Positions 20,252 through 32,273 of a DNA stretch of 64,000 nt are shown piece by piece (position 1 is the stretch's first letter; each line of letters opens with the position of its first letter). The notes under the pieces were generated by a model. The model had not been told where the DNA came from, did not search any database, and saw only the letters and a program-made list of their open reading frames with translations. The stretch spans positions 249,256,510 through 249,320,509 of the forward strand of contig NC_061512.1 in NCBI RefSeq assembly GCF_022539505.1. The letters are read 5' to 3'. This stretch comes from Lolium rigidum. Lineage: Eukaryota > Streptophyta > Magnoliopsida > Poales > Poaceae. The translations under genes and the position numbers were made by a program.

Positions 20252-20290
20252 AGCATCCCCAAGCTTAGTTCCTACTCGCCCTCGAGTAGG
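20252..20290 (-). promoter_or_regulatory. Athila-B PPT and pre-PPT hairpin
   Basis: On the minus strand a stem CCTACTCG-AGGG-CGAGTAGG (20290-20271) is followed by CTAAGCTTGGGGATGCT against the LTR. Compared with Athila-A, a G-C pair has become A-T on both sides of the stem. Confidence 0.85.
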
Positions 20291-21875
20291 TAAACGATAA
20301 CACAAATAATTTCTGAAGTGACGTGCTACCAACATAACCTTGATCAACATTATTGTAAAGCATATGAGATGGATGGAGTGATCTGAAGCAAAAGATTGCT
20401 AACAAAAGATAATGACTAAACAAATGAATCATATAGCAAAACTTTTCATGAATAGTACTTTCGAGACAAGTATCAACTAGACTTGCATAACAGCTAATTC
20501 ATAAGCAATAAATTCAAAGTAGAATGCATTGAAGCAACACAAAGGATGATTAAGTTTCAGCAATTGCTTTCAACTTGTAACATGTATATCTCATGGATAT
20601 TTGTCAACATAGAGTAATATAACAAGTGCAATAAGTAAACATGTAAGAATCAATGCACACGAGTTAACACAAGTGTTTGCTTCTAAGATAGAAAGAAGTA
20701 GGTAAACTGACTCAACATAAAGTAAAAGAATGGCCCTTCGCGAGAGGAAGCATGGATTACTATTTTTGTGCTAGAGCTTTTATTTTGAAAACATAGAAAC
20801 AATTTTGTCAACGGTAGTAATAATTCATATGTGCTATGCATAATACTTCCTACAAGTTGCAAGCCTCATGCATAGAGTACTAATAGTGCTCGCACCTTGT
20901 CCTAATTAGCTTGGATTAACACGAATTATCATTGCATGACATATGTTTCAACCAAGTGTCACAAAGGAGTACCTCTATGCCGCTTTGTACAAAGGTCCTA
21001 GGAGATCAATTGCATTTGATTTCTCGTTTTTAACAGATCTCAACTTAGGACATCCATACCGGGGCAACATAGACAACGGATAATGGACTCCTCTTTTAAT
21101 GCATAAGCATTCAACAACGAGATAATATTCTCATAAGAGATTGAGGTTGTATGTCCAAACTGAAAACTTCCACCATGATACATGACTTTGGTTAGCGGCC
21201 CAATGTTCTTCTCTAACAATATGCATACTCAAACCATTTGATCATGAAAATCACCCTTACTTCAGACAAGATGAACATGCATAGCATCTCACATGATATC
21301 CAACAAAGGTAAAAAGTTGATGGCGTCCCCAGAAACATGGTTACCGCTCAACAAGCAACTTATAAGAAAGAAGACACATAACTACATATTCATCACCACA
21401 ATAGTTTTTAAGCTGTTTGTCCCATGAGCTATATATTGCAAAGATAAAGGAATGAAATTTTAAAGGTAGCACTCAAGTAATTTACTTTGGAATGGCAGAA
21501 AAATACCACATAGTAGGTAGATATGGTGGACACAAATGGCATGGGTTTTGGCTCAAGGTGTTTGGATGCACGAGAAGCATTTCCTCTCAGTACAAGGTTT
21601 GGGCTAGCAAGGTTGTTTGAAGCAAACACAAGTATGAATATGTACAGCAAAACTTACACAAGAACATATTGCAAGCATTATAAGACTCTACACTGTCTTC
21701 CTTGTTGTTCAAACACTTTACCAGAAAATATCTAGACTTAGAGAGACCAATCATGCAAACCAAATTTTAACAAGCTCTACGGTAGTTCTTCATTAATAGA
21801 TTAAACTACATGATGCAAGAGCTTAAACATGATTTATGAGAGCTCAAAACAATTGCCCAATTGATCCAAACCATA
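20252..21875 (-). mobile_element. Athila-B: 3' non-coding internal region
   Basis: Colinear on the minus strand with 11285-12865 of Athila-A, moderately diverged. It holds the PPT (20252-20267), the pre-PPT hairpin (20271-20290), and a frame at 21429-21650 that reads like Athila-A's 11497-11808 frame (FASNNLAS, PFVSTI, YY.VF, HSKVN, LSATFKI). Homology stops near 21875, where repeat U1 begins. The gag-proximal part of this element is not in the window. Confidence 0.82.
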
Positions 21876-24127
21876 TGAGGGAAATTTTCGCGCCTTATTG
21901 GAACTAAACCTAAGAGGGATCGAGGTTCTCTCTCAAATGCAATTAGGGTTAGGCATGTTGAGTTATGAATTTTGACATGACCTCTTTTGTATCTTGTTAG
22001 ATTTTGGAGTTGATTTCATTTGACAAGTACTAATATATGGATAACATTAAACAATAAGTAATAATGATTATAGAAAATGGAATTCCAAATTTAAATACAA
22101 CTTATGAATTCAAATGACTTTGAATTTCAAATGGAAATATAAATACAACAATTATTCAGTAATATAATCATTACATAAACCAAAAAGCTCATAAGCAAAA
22201 CTTGAGCTTTATTGATATTCACACACAAATACATTGTCTTTACAATATTCTTGATACAAGAATTAAAGGAAAAATAAACAGAAATAAAAAGAAGATTACA
22301 TTATTTGATCCTAAACTAAAATACTAGACTAATGACTTGGAAGAATTCTTATGTGGTCATATTTATCTTCAAAACCTGCAAAATAACACAACAACACTAG
22401 ACAAGGGTTATGTAATCCACAGATATTCAGTTTGGACAGACACCAAGTGTCATGCACACTTGTGCTTGTCCAAAACCAAGGACAGCACCAGGATAAGATG
22501 GAGCATACCAAAACTGAGCACACCAGGGGCTCAAGTTTCAGCATATGAGCACACTGCGCATGTGTGCTGTGCAAGCAACAGCAAGGCCATGCACTGGCCT
22601 AGTCACCAAACCAAGCCAGGCTTGTGTGGCATGGCAAGGAGAGAAGTGGAGATGATATAAAAGGGCACAAACCCTAGAATCATTGCACAGTCGACTAGAT
22701 AAGGATCCACAAGGTAAGCAGAAAAGGGGAGTGTCAGTGTTCATCCTGTTCTTGCTCAAGAACAATACCATCCACCACAGAACCCAACTGTCAATCCAAA
22801 ACCAACAAGTAAACCATCAGAGCAGCATGGTGACTTAAGACAGAGATCAACCAGGAGTTAGGAGGAGAAGGGCTGTGATCACAGCAACTATCCAGAAGCA
22901 CTGCATCAACACAAAATTTCATACTTGGAGCTGGAGCAAGTTATTCATCATACCTGGATGGATCTGATGATCCCATCCATCATAAGCATGTTGCTCCACT
23001 GGGTACATCATCACTTGGTATTCACCAAGTGGTGCCAGGCAGAAGAGGCCAGACCAAGATCTAGTGGATCTAGTCACTGGATATGACTATATGCTAGCTA
23101 TCCATGACACTGAAACCTAGAACAGTAGCCAACTAAGATACCTAGCACCTATGATGAATTAAACCATCAGATCCAACCCTTTTTCATCAAAAGCATCCAC
23201 AGGGCATTCACCTGGGTGATTCCCAACTGTGGAGGTTATTTTATTTTTCATAAAACTAACCAGATAGCCAAATAGGATGCAACCAGATGCAGTAGAGAGC
23301 TACTGAGGTCACAAACCATCTCAGTATGCAAGCAAAGCCACACAGACAGTTTGAAATCATCACCACACATGTTCAGTCAAAGATTTATATTCCAAAATGA
23401 TTTTGGAATTCATTTAAGCAATAGCTGAAGCATTGAATCATAACCAGACAAGGTTCATCAAGAATATCTGACAAAAATTAAAACTTGGTAACAACATGAC
23501 ATGCGCAGAAGGATTACTGAAGCAGATGCTTCAGTAATGCCTATCTGGCTACCAGAACCATTAATCAAGTAATAATATAAGAATCATCACACCAATTCAT
23601 CCATAATTAATCCATCCAGGCATGAATATATAACAAATCCATGCAGTATTTATACAGTAGCACACTGTGAGGCAACATAAGCATGTATCAGTGCATCATA
23701 GCTACTGGATCAAGTCCAGTGAGCTATGGAGAGCCACAGCACACACACACACAGGAGCATAAGCATGCTTGAGTAGCAGCATCAGTAAGCAAACCATCCA
23801 CTTAGCCAAAGAATCCATAAGCAACCAAGCCATTGACATTTAATTGATCAAATGGATCAATTTGATCAAGTGAAGCAACACAGAGAGTCTAGCCAACAGA
23901 AATTATTGATCCAATGGATCATTGGAGCATACAAAAGGCACAGAAGCACCTCACAAGCATCACAGGCATCACAAGTGTCACAGTAAGGCATAGCAGTACA
24001 CCTAGACAAGCAAGCATAGGATGCCAGTAAGCATAAGCAAGCTCATAATCATGTACAGCATGGCATAGCAATTCATGGCATGATAGAAGCAGTAAACGAG
24101 CAACACAAGGCATGAACAGCAAGCATC
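21876..24127. repeat. Repeat U1, left part (unclassified)
   Basis: It begins at TGAGGGAAATTTTCGCGCC, where Athila-B homology ends. No domain, RNA gene or protein is recognised. 22050-22320 is AT-rich, 22330-24120 is rich in CATCA/TGATC-like short motifs, and a short (CA)n tract lies near 23740. Element E is inserted at 24127. With the part right of E it totals about 5 kb. It may be the long LTR or internal DNA of a LARD-like retroelement, which is a guess. Confidence 0.5.
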
Positions 24128-25290
24128 TGTTATCACCAGATTTTGGCCAAATCAGGAGATGGGCCGTAAGTGAAGATGGGCTTGAAAGATACACGCGTGG
24201 AGAATCTTTGAAGCGGCCTTGCACGAAGAGTTTGGGCTAAATTGCCCGTGTATCTGTAAATATAGTAGATCGCATTTTAGTTTAGATTAAAAGATAGAGT
24301 TTATCTCGTGCACGGTTAGGTGCACGCCCGAATTAGAAAGTCCCTTGGACTATAAATATGTATCTAGGGTTATCAGAAAAAGAGGACAATCACGTTCACA
24401 ACAAACACAAAACGGGCGCATCGCCACCCCTTCTTTCGAGGGTTTCTCCCGGGTAAGCATCATGCTGCCTAGATCGCATCTTGCGATCTAGGCAGCACAC
24501 GTTTATTCGTTTACCTTGTGTTGCTCGTCTTTGAAGCGTTGTTGATGGAGAGTAGCACTATTTATCGTAGATGTTTTGGGGCTTGCATAGATGCTTTTCT
24601 TATGCATATCACGCTTAGTTGTGCCGTCCCTCGATATCTGAGCTGCCCTTACACCTATCCGAGTGTAAGGGCAGCATCTTGCTTGTTCGTTACTTAGTAG
24701 ATCCGATCTGTTATAGTTGCTCCTTGATTCTTCAAGGATTGGTTTAATATCCGTATGGTTAGGCCTTGCAAACGGGTTGAACGATCCGGTAGTGCGGTAG
24801 GTATTGTTTGTTAGTCCTAAGAGGGATGTTCAGGAATTAACTTAATGTTGGTTTTTAGGCCTCTTTTAGGGTTAGCTTTCCATTATCTTTCGTGTCTATT
24901 AGGCTCAACTACGCGTAGGATGTTCCGGTCATACGGTGAAAACCCTAAACTGTCGTAGATTGGTTTAGCTTTGTTTTGATCAAGCAGGATCTCCATGTCA
25001 TTGAAAATCCAACGTGAACCATGGGGCGATCGGCTCTTTGAGCCGATCCGCAGGGAAACCTGAGAGCCGATAGGGCTCGTATTTAATGTGTACGTGTCTA
25101 CCATGCAGGAAAATAATCGAAGCAGTCCAACACCTTCCTGGCCAGGTATAGGTCAGGTGGCACGCCCTTGCAACCGCCAGGACGTGTGCCGGAGCATTTG
25201 CGGGACGACGTCGAGGGACCAGGGCCCACTGCCGCCTTGGAAGCCTCCCGGCTCTTCGTGTTGCTTAACCACTGCTCGCCGGTGGGTTTT
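24128..25290 (-). repeat. Element E 3' LTR
   Basis: It starts TGTTATCACC at 24128 and matches the other LTR up to GGTGGGTTTT at 25290. The next bases, TACTGGCCGAATTC, do not match GGCAGGCAACA of the other copy. It contains three long perfect hairpins (24463-24497, 24642-24675, 25028-25048) and TATAAATA at about 24351. Confidence 0.88.
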
Positions 25291-25326
25291 TACTGGCCGA
25301 ATTCATGTATCGGCCTCCATATCTTA

Positions 25327-25737
25327 CTACTCGTCATCCCACATGCTTGGGAAGTACTTCTTGAGATGCTGGCCATTGACAGCTACTGGGAACTTCACCC
25401 CATCCAACTGCTCTAGCATGTATGCATTCCCCTTTAAAACTTGGTCGACTTTGTACGGGCCATGCCAATTTGAAGACCATTTTCCATATACTTTATCCTT
25501 AGTCCCCAACGGCAATACAGCTTCCCATACCAAATCACCAACCTGGAACTCCTTTGGCTTCAATTTCTTGTTATATGCACGAGCCACCTTGGCTTTGTTC
25601 TCCTTAATTTTCTCAAGCGACCAAAGTCTAAGTTCCGTTGCATCCTCCTCCCAATCCTCTTCCTCCGAGATTGGCTTTATCGGCGTCTGATGGTAAAAAG
25701 CCGATACGATGCTATCGGCTCTTGGGGGCGTTGACAC
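25327..25737 (-). pseudogene. Element E integrase C-terminal end
   Basis: The 136-codon minus-strand frame has ARAYNKKLKPKEFQVGDLVW, then KVYGKWSSNWHGPYKVDQVL and a YMLEQLDG...NGQHLKKYFPS tail. This is the typical end of Gypsy integrases, a DNA-binding SH3-like region followed by a short tail. The catalytic core is missing, so the protein could not integrate DNA. Stop and 3' LTR are close, as in full elements. Confidence 0.85.
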
Positions 25738-25861
25738 CCTTTGAAATTGGATGATTGAAAGTTCAATTGGAAGAGCATTTTCATTAATTCAGAGGGGATT
25801 TTACAACGAAGAGCTAATAGCTCTCAAAAAGGGGTCGTCTGAGTGCCTAATGCACTGCTGC
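25738..25861. other. Deletion junction region of element E
   Basis: A short AT-rich stretch between the acidic ORF and the integrase tail, where gag-pol would be expected. No feature was recognised. Confidence 0.5.
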
Positions 25862-26341
25862 TTACCCTATACTACCCCCTAGTCTAAGGGCCGTCACTGC
25901 CCTCGTCGTCGCCGTCGTCGGCGCTGCTACCGGTGGGCTCTTCGCCGCTGCTGATGAAGCCGCCAGTAGCATCTTCATCTTCCTCGTCGTCGTCGTCGTC
26001 TGACCAAGCCCAGCCTCGGAGGCGCTTGGCCGGCGGATACCCGGCGGAGGAGGAGTCTTCTTCCTCAGACTCCTCCGCTTCTTCTCCCTCTTCGTCGGAG
26101 GAAAGATCCGCCTCCCATGAGAGGAGGTCGTCCTCGCACGCCGCTTCCAGCTCCCCATCAACGAGGAACCGGAGGTCTTCTTCCCCGATGGTGCGGGGCT
26201 CGTCGTCTTCCGACTTGATGGGAAGTCCCAGTCTCTCGCGTCCCAATACTCAGGCGCGAGAGCATCGTAGATGGCCATCTGATTGACTTCCGGCTCTACT
26301 TTGCTCGAGGAAGAGTATTGGGAGGAGGAAGAGGAAGACAT
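25862..26341 (-). pseudogene. Element E acidic gag N-terminal ORF, frameshifted
   Basis: Minus strand, starting MSSSSSSQYSSSSKVEP, then MAIYDALAPEYWDARDWDF. A single-base shift at about 26225 moves the sense frame to the one carrying GEEDLRFLVDGELEAACEDD and long Glu/Asp/Ser runs with PPAKRLRGW. This acidic leader resembles the N-terminal part of gag in some Triticeae Gypsy families. I do not assign a function. The capsid part does not follow. Confidence 0.65.
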
Positions 26342-26625
26342 GGCTACAGAGGAAGAGGGTTTTTGGCTGACGGCTGGTTTGGAGCAAGAGGATGAAGAGG
26401 TGAACTGTTCGATGCGGTTAAATAAAAGGAGGTATATTGGAGATTCAATGCTCGAACAGTTTCCGAGGATGTGGTGCCAAAACTGTCAAGTCGTGCAAAG
26501 AAGTTGAGAAGGAAAGATGTCATGATGAAGAATACTGCGACGGTTCTGCTCTGCCACGACATGACCCCTCGAAGGAAAAAAACAGAGTGGTTTTGAAATT
26601 ATCATTGCCAAAACCAGGGGGCATG

Positions 26626-27799
26626 TGTTATCACCAGATTTTGGCCAAATCAGGAGATGGGCCGTAAGTGAAGATGGGCTTGAAAGATACACGCGTGGAG
26701 CATCTTTGAAGCGGCCTTGCACGAAGAGTTTGGGCTAAATTGCCCGTGTATCTGTAAATATAGTAGATCGCATTTTAGTTTAGATTAAAAGTTAGAGTTT
26801 ATCTCGTGCACGGTTAGGTGCACGCCTGAATTAGAAAGTCCCTTGGACTATAAATATGTATCTAGGGTTATCAGAAAAAGAGGACAATCACGTTCACAAC
26901 AAACACAAATCAGGCGCATCGCCACCCCTTCTTTCGAGGGTTTCTCCCGGGTAAGCATCATGCTGCCTAGATCGCATCTTGCGATCTAGGCAGACTACGT
27001 TTATTCGTTTACCTTGTGTTGCTCGTCGTCTGAAGCGTTGTTGATGGCGAGTAGCACTATTTATCGTAGATGTTTTGGGGCTTGCATAGATGCTTTTCTT
27101 ATGCATATCTGCTTAGCTGTGCCATCCCTCGATATCTAGCTGCCCTTACACCTATCCAGGTGTAAGGGCAGCATCTTGCTTGTTCGTTACTTAGTAGATC
27201 CGATCTGTTATAGTTGCTCCTTGATTCTTCAAGGATTGGTTTAATATCCGTATGGTTAGGCCTTGCAAACGGTTTGAACGATCCGGTAGTGCGGTAGGTA
27301 TGGTTTGTTACTCCTAAGAGGGATGTTCCGGGAATTAACTTAATGTTGGTTTTTAGGCCTCTTTTAGGGTTAGCTTTCCATTATCTTTCGTGTCTATTAG
27401 GCTCAACTACGCGTAGGATGTTCCGGTCATACGGTGAAAACCCTAAACTGTCGTAGATTGGTTTAGCTTTGTTTTGATCAAGCAGGATCCCCTTGTCATT
27501 GAAAATCCAACGTGAACCATGGGGCGATCGGCTCTTTGAGCCGATCCGCAGGGCAACCTGAGAGCCGATAGGGCTCGTATTTAATGTGTACGTGTCTACC
27601 ATGCAGGAACCTAATCGAAGCAATCCAACACCTTCCTGGCCAGGTATAGGTCAGGTGGCACGCCCTTGCAACCGCCAGGACGTGTGCCGGAGCATTTGCG
27701 GGACGACGTCGAGGGACCAGGGCCCACTGCCGCCTTGGAAGCCTCCCGGCTCTTCGTGTTGCTTAACCACTGCTCGCCGGTGGGTTTTGGCAGGCAACA
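26626..27799 (-). repeat. Element E 5' LTR
   Basis: 1174 bp from TGTTATCACC to GGCAGGCAACA (plus orientation). It carries the same three hairpins at 26961-26993, 27139-27172 and about 27527-27547. GCATC follows. No convincing tRNA-complementary PBS is seen at 26600-26625. Confidence 0.9.
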
Positions 27800-30580
27800 G
27801 CATCACACACTGGCCAGTAACCAGAGCTTGGTGAATTGGCCAGGGCTTGCAGAGAAGAAGCATAGGATGATAGGCAGCAGCAGCAAAGCCCTGTATGATC
27901 ATTGGATCATCAGGTAGCTTGAGAGCAAGAGGTAGAAGAAGCACAGAGCATGGGAGGCGCACATGCATGGCATAGAGAAGGAGGAGGAGCAGAAGACCCT
28001 TACCCGCACCTGGAGGCAGAAGCTATGGCATGGCGAGGCAGTGCCGGCGCGGCCATAACAGCTGCAAAGCCAGGGTAGACGTCGGCGTTACACCGACGAA
28101 CCTCACGAACAACACTGCACCCAGAGACGACGGTACATGCGCTGTGAGCACAGCACCCGGGCCAGGTCAGTCCCAGGCACACGCGCACGACGACGGCGAG
28201 GGCGCCAGCTCGTCGGAGATAGCCAATCGCCGGAGGCGATTCTCCACGAGATCCAGAGAGGTGGCGATCTGCCAGAGGAGGAAGAGATCGACGGAACCAC
28301 ATTGACGGATCGATAGATCGTCGCGCGGCGGTTCAGGTGGTATCGGCGGCGAGGTCAGGAGGGCTCGGAGATGGCCGGAGCACGGCGGCGGCCATGGTGG
28401 CGACACGGTCGCCACGCGAGTCGCCTGAGATCGAGCTAGGGTTAGGACACGACCGAGAGAGAGAGAGGAGTGGGTGGGCCGAATCGGTCGGTCTCCACCA
28501 GGAGAGGGTTTGGCTCGGCCAAATGGGCCGACCCAAACGGGCCCATTTCTCAAATTTAGTTGGGCCAGGGTTATTTTGGTAATTCCACATTTTAAATAAC
28601 TCTGAATTTTACAAAATTCCAAACAATTTATTTGAACCACTAAAAAACAAAGAAAAATAAGATTTATGAATCATAAATTATTCTTAACAAGAATAAAATA
28701 AGAAATGGAATTTAGGAAACAAATTCAAATTTTGGAATTTTATGAATTTAAATTAAAACTTGGAATTCTAAATTATTATTTCCTTGTATTTAAAAATCAA
28801 GGAAAAATTTCAAATGAGTTTAAATATTTGTTTTCAAATATTTAAAAATGAAATTCTATTATTCCAAGTCATTTCTTTTAAAAAGAAAGTATTTTCCAAA
28901 GGAAAATATTCTAGTACTCTATATTAAACAACTATAGAGAAAACTCTATTATTTCAAATTAATTTTGAAATAAATATTAAAAAAGAAGAAAGTTGTATTA
29001 CTTTTAAAAGTATTTCTTTATGAAATGTAAAGTGCTTTCATAACTTAAAGTAATTGCAAATTTCTGCCAAAGGCACAAATCTTAACTCAACCCTAAATCT
29101 TAATAAAATATGGGGTCAGGGATTCAACATAAAATAATACACCCATGCATGCATTATTTGGATTTTATAACATTGTCCTTACCGGACAATGATGCTTCTT
29201 TACAGAACCCGAGGTACAGGGTCCATTCAACGCATCGAACTGCATTACCTCGCAGTTCACAGGCAAGTTCACCCTTGCTCATGTCAATTTGAGTATTTTC
29301 TATCAAATTAATGCAAAGCTATATGACTTATCACTCCTGCATTGAAAATGAAATGTTACTTTTCCAATTATGAATATGACTATGTGGCTGGCAATGGAAC
29401 CATGGTATGTGTTGATTGGTGGAGGTTCCATTGCAAGGGTACTACTCATCTAGGACTAAGTACCAATTCTGTCCAGTGATTCTAGCGCCGTACATATCGC
29501 GTTGACCATAAGATCTATAATGGCCTGCGGGAAGCCAGCTGTATCTTTTCCCACTCGCACGCCAACGGACTTGATAGAGCCCAGCGGGGTGTTGGAGATA
29601 ACATCGCCGTAGGTTGGGAAATCCTTTAAAATCCCCATCCAGTGTGGATGAGGGGCTCTACCGTCTATGAGGGATTGTCCATAGTACACCGGGGGTAAAG
29701 CCGTATGATCGGGAGATGTCTACCGGGGGTGTACGGATGGACAAAAGGGTGGGTTTGCAGGGTCGCGGAGAAGGCGGTGTGGGCTTGGATCTTCTTTCCT
29801 GGCCTCACACCACGGTAGTGTGTAGTTGTGTACGGGGGAAAGTCCCTGCGGTTGGCAAAAAGGATGAGATCTCTTATGGGAAAATTAACGCACCTCTGCA
29901 GAGTGTATCAAATTGTGGCTGTCACTCCTTGTTCCGGGAAGGGAACTGCGAATGCGGCAGGAAAGGAACTCCGTGAAGTTCTAGTCAACATGTGAAGACT
30001 GACGGGCATAGTTTTCAAAATAAAATAAACCTTTTGAAGAAATGTTTTCGAAACATGCATTGACCTAAGATTTTCTAATCGAGGGTCGTAGCTAGTGCAT
30101 CAAACACCTTTTACTCTTTTGAACTTGCTGAGTACCCCTGTACTCACTTTCTTTCGACACCCTTGCTAGAATGTGATCCAGAAGTGGAGGCAAACACCGA
30201 GGTGCCACCGGAAGGAGACTACGAGCTGGTCTACAAGGAACCCGACTTGTCCAGAGGGGTGGAAGATGTAGACTATGGGATAGTCTATGGAGCAGACAAC
30301 ACAGAAGCCGAGGAGTAGTGGAGTGCCATCGTTATCTTAGAGCCGAGCAGCGTAGTGGCATACTTAAATAAGTTGCTGAGCTCTTTTATATCTATGTTGG
30401 TTTGTAATAGTACTTAAGTAATGTTAGGGTGTTCTCGTCGGACCTGTGAGAATGCCAACTTGTTAAGACCATGATTGTAATATATTATCGAGTGTTATGA
30501 CCTGCAATGTTTCTGTTGTACCACTCTGAGGGATGTGATATTTGTGAAGAAGTCCCTTCATGAAGATCATATCAACGACT
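27800..30580. repeat. Repeat U1, right part (unclassified)
   Basis: Continues U1 after element E. 27805-28560 is GC-rich, 28570-29110 is strongly AT-rich with AAATTT-type runs, and 29110-30545 resembles U2 (48845-50482, inverted) block by block. The best conserved parts are a hairpin, an apparent 3' splice site, a short acidic exon (30170-30318) and a 3' end reading GTACCACTCTGAGGGATGTGA. The right boundary with the Copia coding region is uncertain (30545-30620). Confidence 0.6.
30130..30318 (+). CDS. Conserved hairpin, splice acceptor and acidic exon in U1
   Basis: A hairpin GAGTAC-CCCT-GTACTC (30130-30145) is followed by a pyrimidine-rich tract and TTGCTAG ending at 30169. The open frame from 30172 encodes about 48 residues with YKEPDLSRGVEDVDYGIVYG and ends at TAG 30316-30318. 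U2 has the same order on the minus strand with YEEPDLSGGVEGVDYLIVYG. Protein-level conservation with diverged flanks suggests a real terminal exon. Function unknown, with no domain recognised. Upstream exons were not identified. Confidence 0.55.
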   Translation, partial: EYPCTHFLSTPLLECDPEVEANTEVPPEGDYELVYKEPDLSRGVEDVDYGIVYGADNTEAEE

Positions 30581-30599
30581 TGTATACTACAACATGCAG

Positions 30600-32240
30600 T
30601 GGTATGCTGGGTCACCGCAGACGCCGCGTTAAATGTCATGATTGTGGACAACAATGATGAAGACCCTGCGACATATGAGGAAGCAATGATGAGCCCAGAT
30701 TCCAACAAATGGCAAGAGGCCATGAAATCCGAAATGGGATCCATGTATGATAACCAAGTATGGACTTTGGTAGACTTACCTGATAGCCGTAAGGCTGTCG
30801 AGAATAAATGGATCTTCAAAAGAAAAACATATGCTGATGGTAATATTTATTACTGTCTATAAAGCTCGACTTGTCGCGAAAGGGTTCCGACAAATTCAAG
30901 GAGTTGACTACGATGAGACTTTCTCACCTGTAGCGAAGCTAAAGTTTGTGAGGATATTGTTAGCAATCGTTGCATTTTTTGATTATGAAATTTGGCTGAT
31001 GGATGTCAAAACGGCTTTCCTTAATGGTGACATTGAGGAAGAGTTGTATATGGTACAACCCAAAGGTTTTGTCGATCCTAAAAATGCTGACAAGGTATGC
31101 AAACTTCAGCGTTCCATTTATGGACTGAAGCAAGAATCATGGAGTTGGAACCGACGCTTTGATAAGGTGATCAAAGACTTTGGATTTATACAAACTCATG
31201 GAGAAGGTTGTATTTACAAGAAAGTGAGTGGGAGCTCTGTAGCATTCCTGATATTATATGTAGATGACATATTGTTGATTGGGAATGATATAGAACTTCT
31301 AAGTAGCGTCAAAGGATATTTGAATAAATGTTTTTCAATGAAGGACCTTAGAGAAGCAGTGTATATTTTAGGCATCAAGATTTATAGAGATAGACCAAGA
31401 CGCCTAATAGGGTTTTCACAGAGTACATACCTGGATAAGATTCTAAAGAAGTTCAGAATAGATGAAAGCAAGAAAGGGTTCTTGCCCATGTTACCGGGTA
31501 AGATTTTGAGTAAAACTCAATGTCCGTCTATGTTAAAACAAAGAGAAAGGATGAACAAGATCCCCTATGCCTCGGCAGTAGGCTCTATCATGTATGGCAT
31601 GCTGTGTACGAGACCGGATATCGCACATGCTGTTATTTTGACCAGTAGATATCAAAGTGATCGTGGAATGGAACACTGGACATCGGTCAAGAATATTTTG
31701 AAGTACTTGAAAAGGACTAAGGATATGTTTCTTTGTTATGGAGGTGACCAAGAGGTCGCTGTAACAAGTAATACCGATGCTAGTTGGAACACTGATCGAG
31801 ATGACTCTAAGTCTCAATCTGGGTACGTGTTTATTTTGAATGGTGCAGTAGTAAGCCGGATGAGTGCCAAGCAAAGCGTGGTGGCGAAATATTCAAGTAA
31901 ATCCGAATACATAGATGCTTCGGAGGCTTCGTCGGATGCGATATGGATGAAGAAGTTCATTACTGAGCTTGGTGTGGTTCCTAGTGTGTTGGACCCATTG
32001 ACTATCTATTGTGAGAACATGGGTGCCATAGCCAATGCACAGGAGCCAAGGTCACACAAGAAGCTGAAGCATATCAAGCTACGTTTTCATGTGATTCGCG
32101 AGTATGTCAAAGATGGTGACATAAAGATTTGCAAAGTACACACAGATCTGAATGTGGCGGATCCGTTGACTAAAGCTCTCCCTAAAGCAAAACATGACCT
32201 ACACCAGAACGCCATTGGTGTTAGGTACATTACCATGTAA
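30600..32240 (+). pseudogene. BARE/Angela/WIS-type Copia RT and RNase H, 5'-truncated
   Basis: Gag, protease and integrase are missing. RT starts in EDPATYEEAM and ENKWIFKRKT (30640-30830). A small insertion near 30845 (GGTAATATTTATTACTG) shifts the frame. The second frame (to 32240) has YKARLVAKGF, MDVKTAFLNG, SIYGLKQ, the catalytic LYVDDILLIGND, SQSTYLDKILKKF and the RNase H blocks TNTDASW-like, KSEYIDASEAS and NVADPLTKAL. The TAA at 32238-32240 is the normal pol end, 33 bp before the LTR. Active-site YVDD is intact but the copy is truncated. Confidence 0.9.
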
Positions 32241-32273
32241 TCTAGATTATTGACTCTAGTGCAAGTAGGACAC

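Larger units (their letters stand above)
24128..27799 (-). mobile_element. Element E: internally deleted Gypsy-type LTR element
   Basis: Two LTRs (24128-25290, 26626-27799) flank 1.3 kb. The TSD is GCATC (24123-24127 and 27800-27804). The minus-strand interior keeps only an acidic gag N-terminal ORF and an integrase C-terminal end. Capsid, protease, RT, RNase H and the integrase core are gone. The integrase tail fits the Tat lineage. LTR copies are closely similar, with small differences. On the minus strand the right LTR begins TGTTGCCTGCC, while the left one lacks a matching start. Confidence 0.88.

Noticed and set aside
23740..23755. (CA)n microsatellite
   Set aside because: Too short to be of note.
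25884..26246. Acidic Glu/Asp-rich frame as a host nuclear protein gene
   Set aside because: It lies between element E LTRs on the same strand as the integrase tail and has the gag-leader start; no host gene structure is seen.
24128..27799. CRISPR-like or phage-like repeat arrangement (two long direct repeats)
   Set aside because: The repeats are LTRs with TG/CA ends and a 5-bp TSD; the DNA is nuclear plant sequence.
29456..29976. Frames of 77-86 codons in U1 as genes
   Set aside because: No similarity between the corresponding U2 frames, in contrast to the exon at 30170; likely chance.
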